Notes under the pieces: model-generated | Database searches by the model: none | The model's input: the letters and a program-made list of their open reading frames with translations, nothing else | What the model was told of the DNA's origin: nothing | Shown here: positions 14,149 to 14,170 of the stretch, piece by piece | How positions within the stretch are numbered: position 1 is the first letter of the stretch | Layout of the letters: each line of letters opens with the position of its first letter | Position numbers and translations under genes: made by a program | Assembly (NCBI GenBank): GCA_020024215.1 | Contig: JAHHUC010000054.1 | Span: 1-14,170 of the forward strand | Source: Oscillospiraceae bacterium | GTDB lineage: Bacteria; Bacillota; Clostridia; Oscillospirales; Ruminococcaceae | Length of the DNA stretch: 14,170 bases | Reading direction: 5' to 3'

Positions 14149-14170
14149 ATGAGCATTTTGAATGTAAATG
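14149..14170 (+). CDS. Start of a gene running off the window, possibly an ABC ATPase
   Basis: GGAGGTG followed by ATG 14149 gives MSILNVN before the window ends. Many ABC transporter ATPases begin with MSIL-x-V-x-N, and transporters often follow LytTR/GHKL pairs, but seven residues do not allow a firm call. Confidence 0.4.

Noticed and set aside
1..14170. CRISPR array, tRNA, rRNA or intact insertion sequence
   Set aside because: No spaced direct-repeat series, no cloverleaf or rRNA sequence noticed, and no transposase frame or paired terminal repeats.

Overview
The window reads as a moderately AT-rich chromosome segment of a low-GC Gram-positive bacterium. Strong AAGGAG/GGAGG ribosome sites, TTGACA/TATAAT promoters, a LytTR/GHKL two-component pair and a lipoprotein-type binding protein suggest Clostridia, perhaps a Lachnospiraceae relative. 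That placement is inference from style and gene content, not from a marker gene.

Positions 1-1121 are the end of a broken restriction-modification locus. It holds the C-terminus of a DpnII/MboI-like endonuclease, a complete Mrr-type PD-(D/E)XK nuclease overlapping it by 4 bp, and a 26-codon stub of a DNA methyltransferase cut off just after its N-terminal motif. A gene-poor scar with a perfect 18-bp inverted repeat follows. Positions 1488-2200 hold a compact regulatory cassette. A TTGACA-17-TAATAT promoter overlaps two tandem 16-bp palindromes, followed by a small XRE-family regulator and an overlapping four-helix membrane protein.

The centre (2449-9512) is one five-gene peptide/nickel/opine-type (Opp/Dpp) ABC importer operon: two permeases, two ATPases and a lipoprotein binding protein. 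Three things set it apart. (1) The binding protein appears circularly permuted: the segment that normally ends the SBP_bac_5 fold comes first, right after the lipobox and a linker, and the segment that normally begins the fold comes second. (2) Both permeases carry long N-terminal extensions with extra membrane helices. (3) The 5' leader can form a closed multi-helix structure in which an internal strand complements the ribosome-binding site of the first gene, like an undescribed cis-regulatory RNA.

Downstream is a class I SAM-dependent methyltransferase, probably starting at TTG. A strong bidirectional terminator, a short minus-strand gene remnant and an unrecognised minus-strand protein of 393 aa follow. 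Divergent from the last is a LytTR response regulator and GHKL histidine kinase operon (12083-14076). The final 22 bases start another gene with its own promoter and ribosome site, possibly an ABC ATPase, though seven codons cannot prove this.

No tRNA, rRNA, CRISPR array or intact transposase was seen. The most novel items are the permuted binding protein and the structured leader of its operon.
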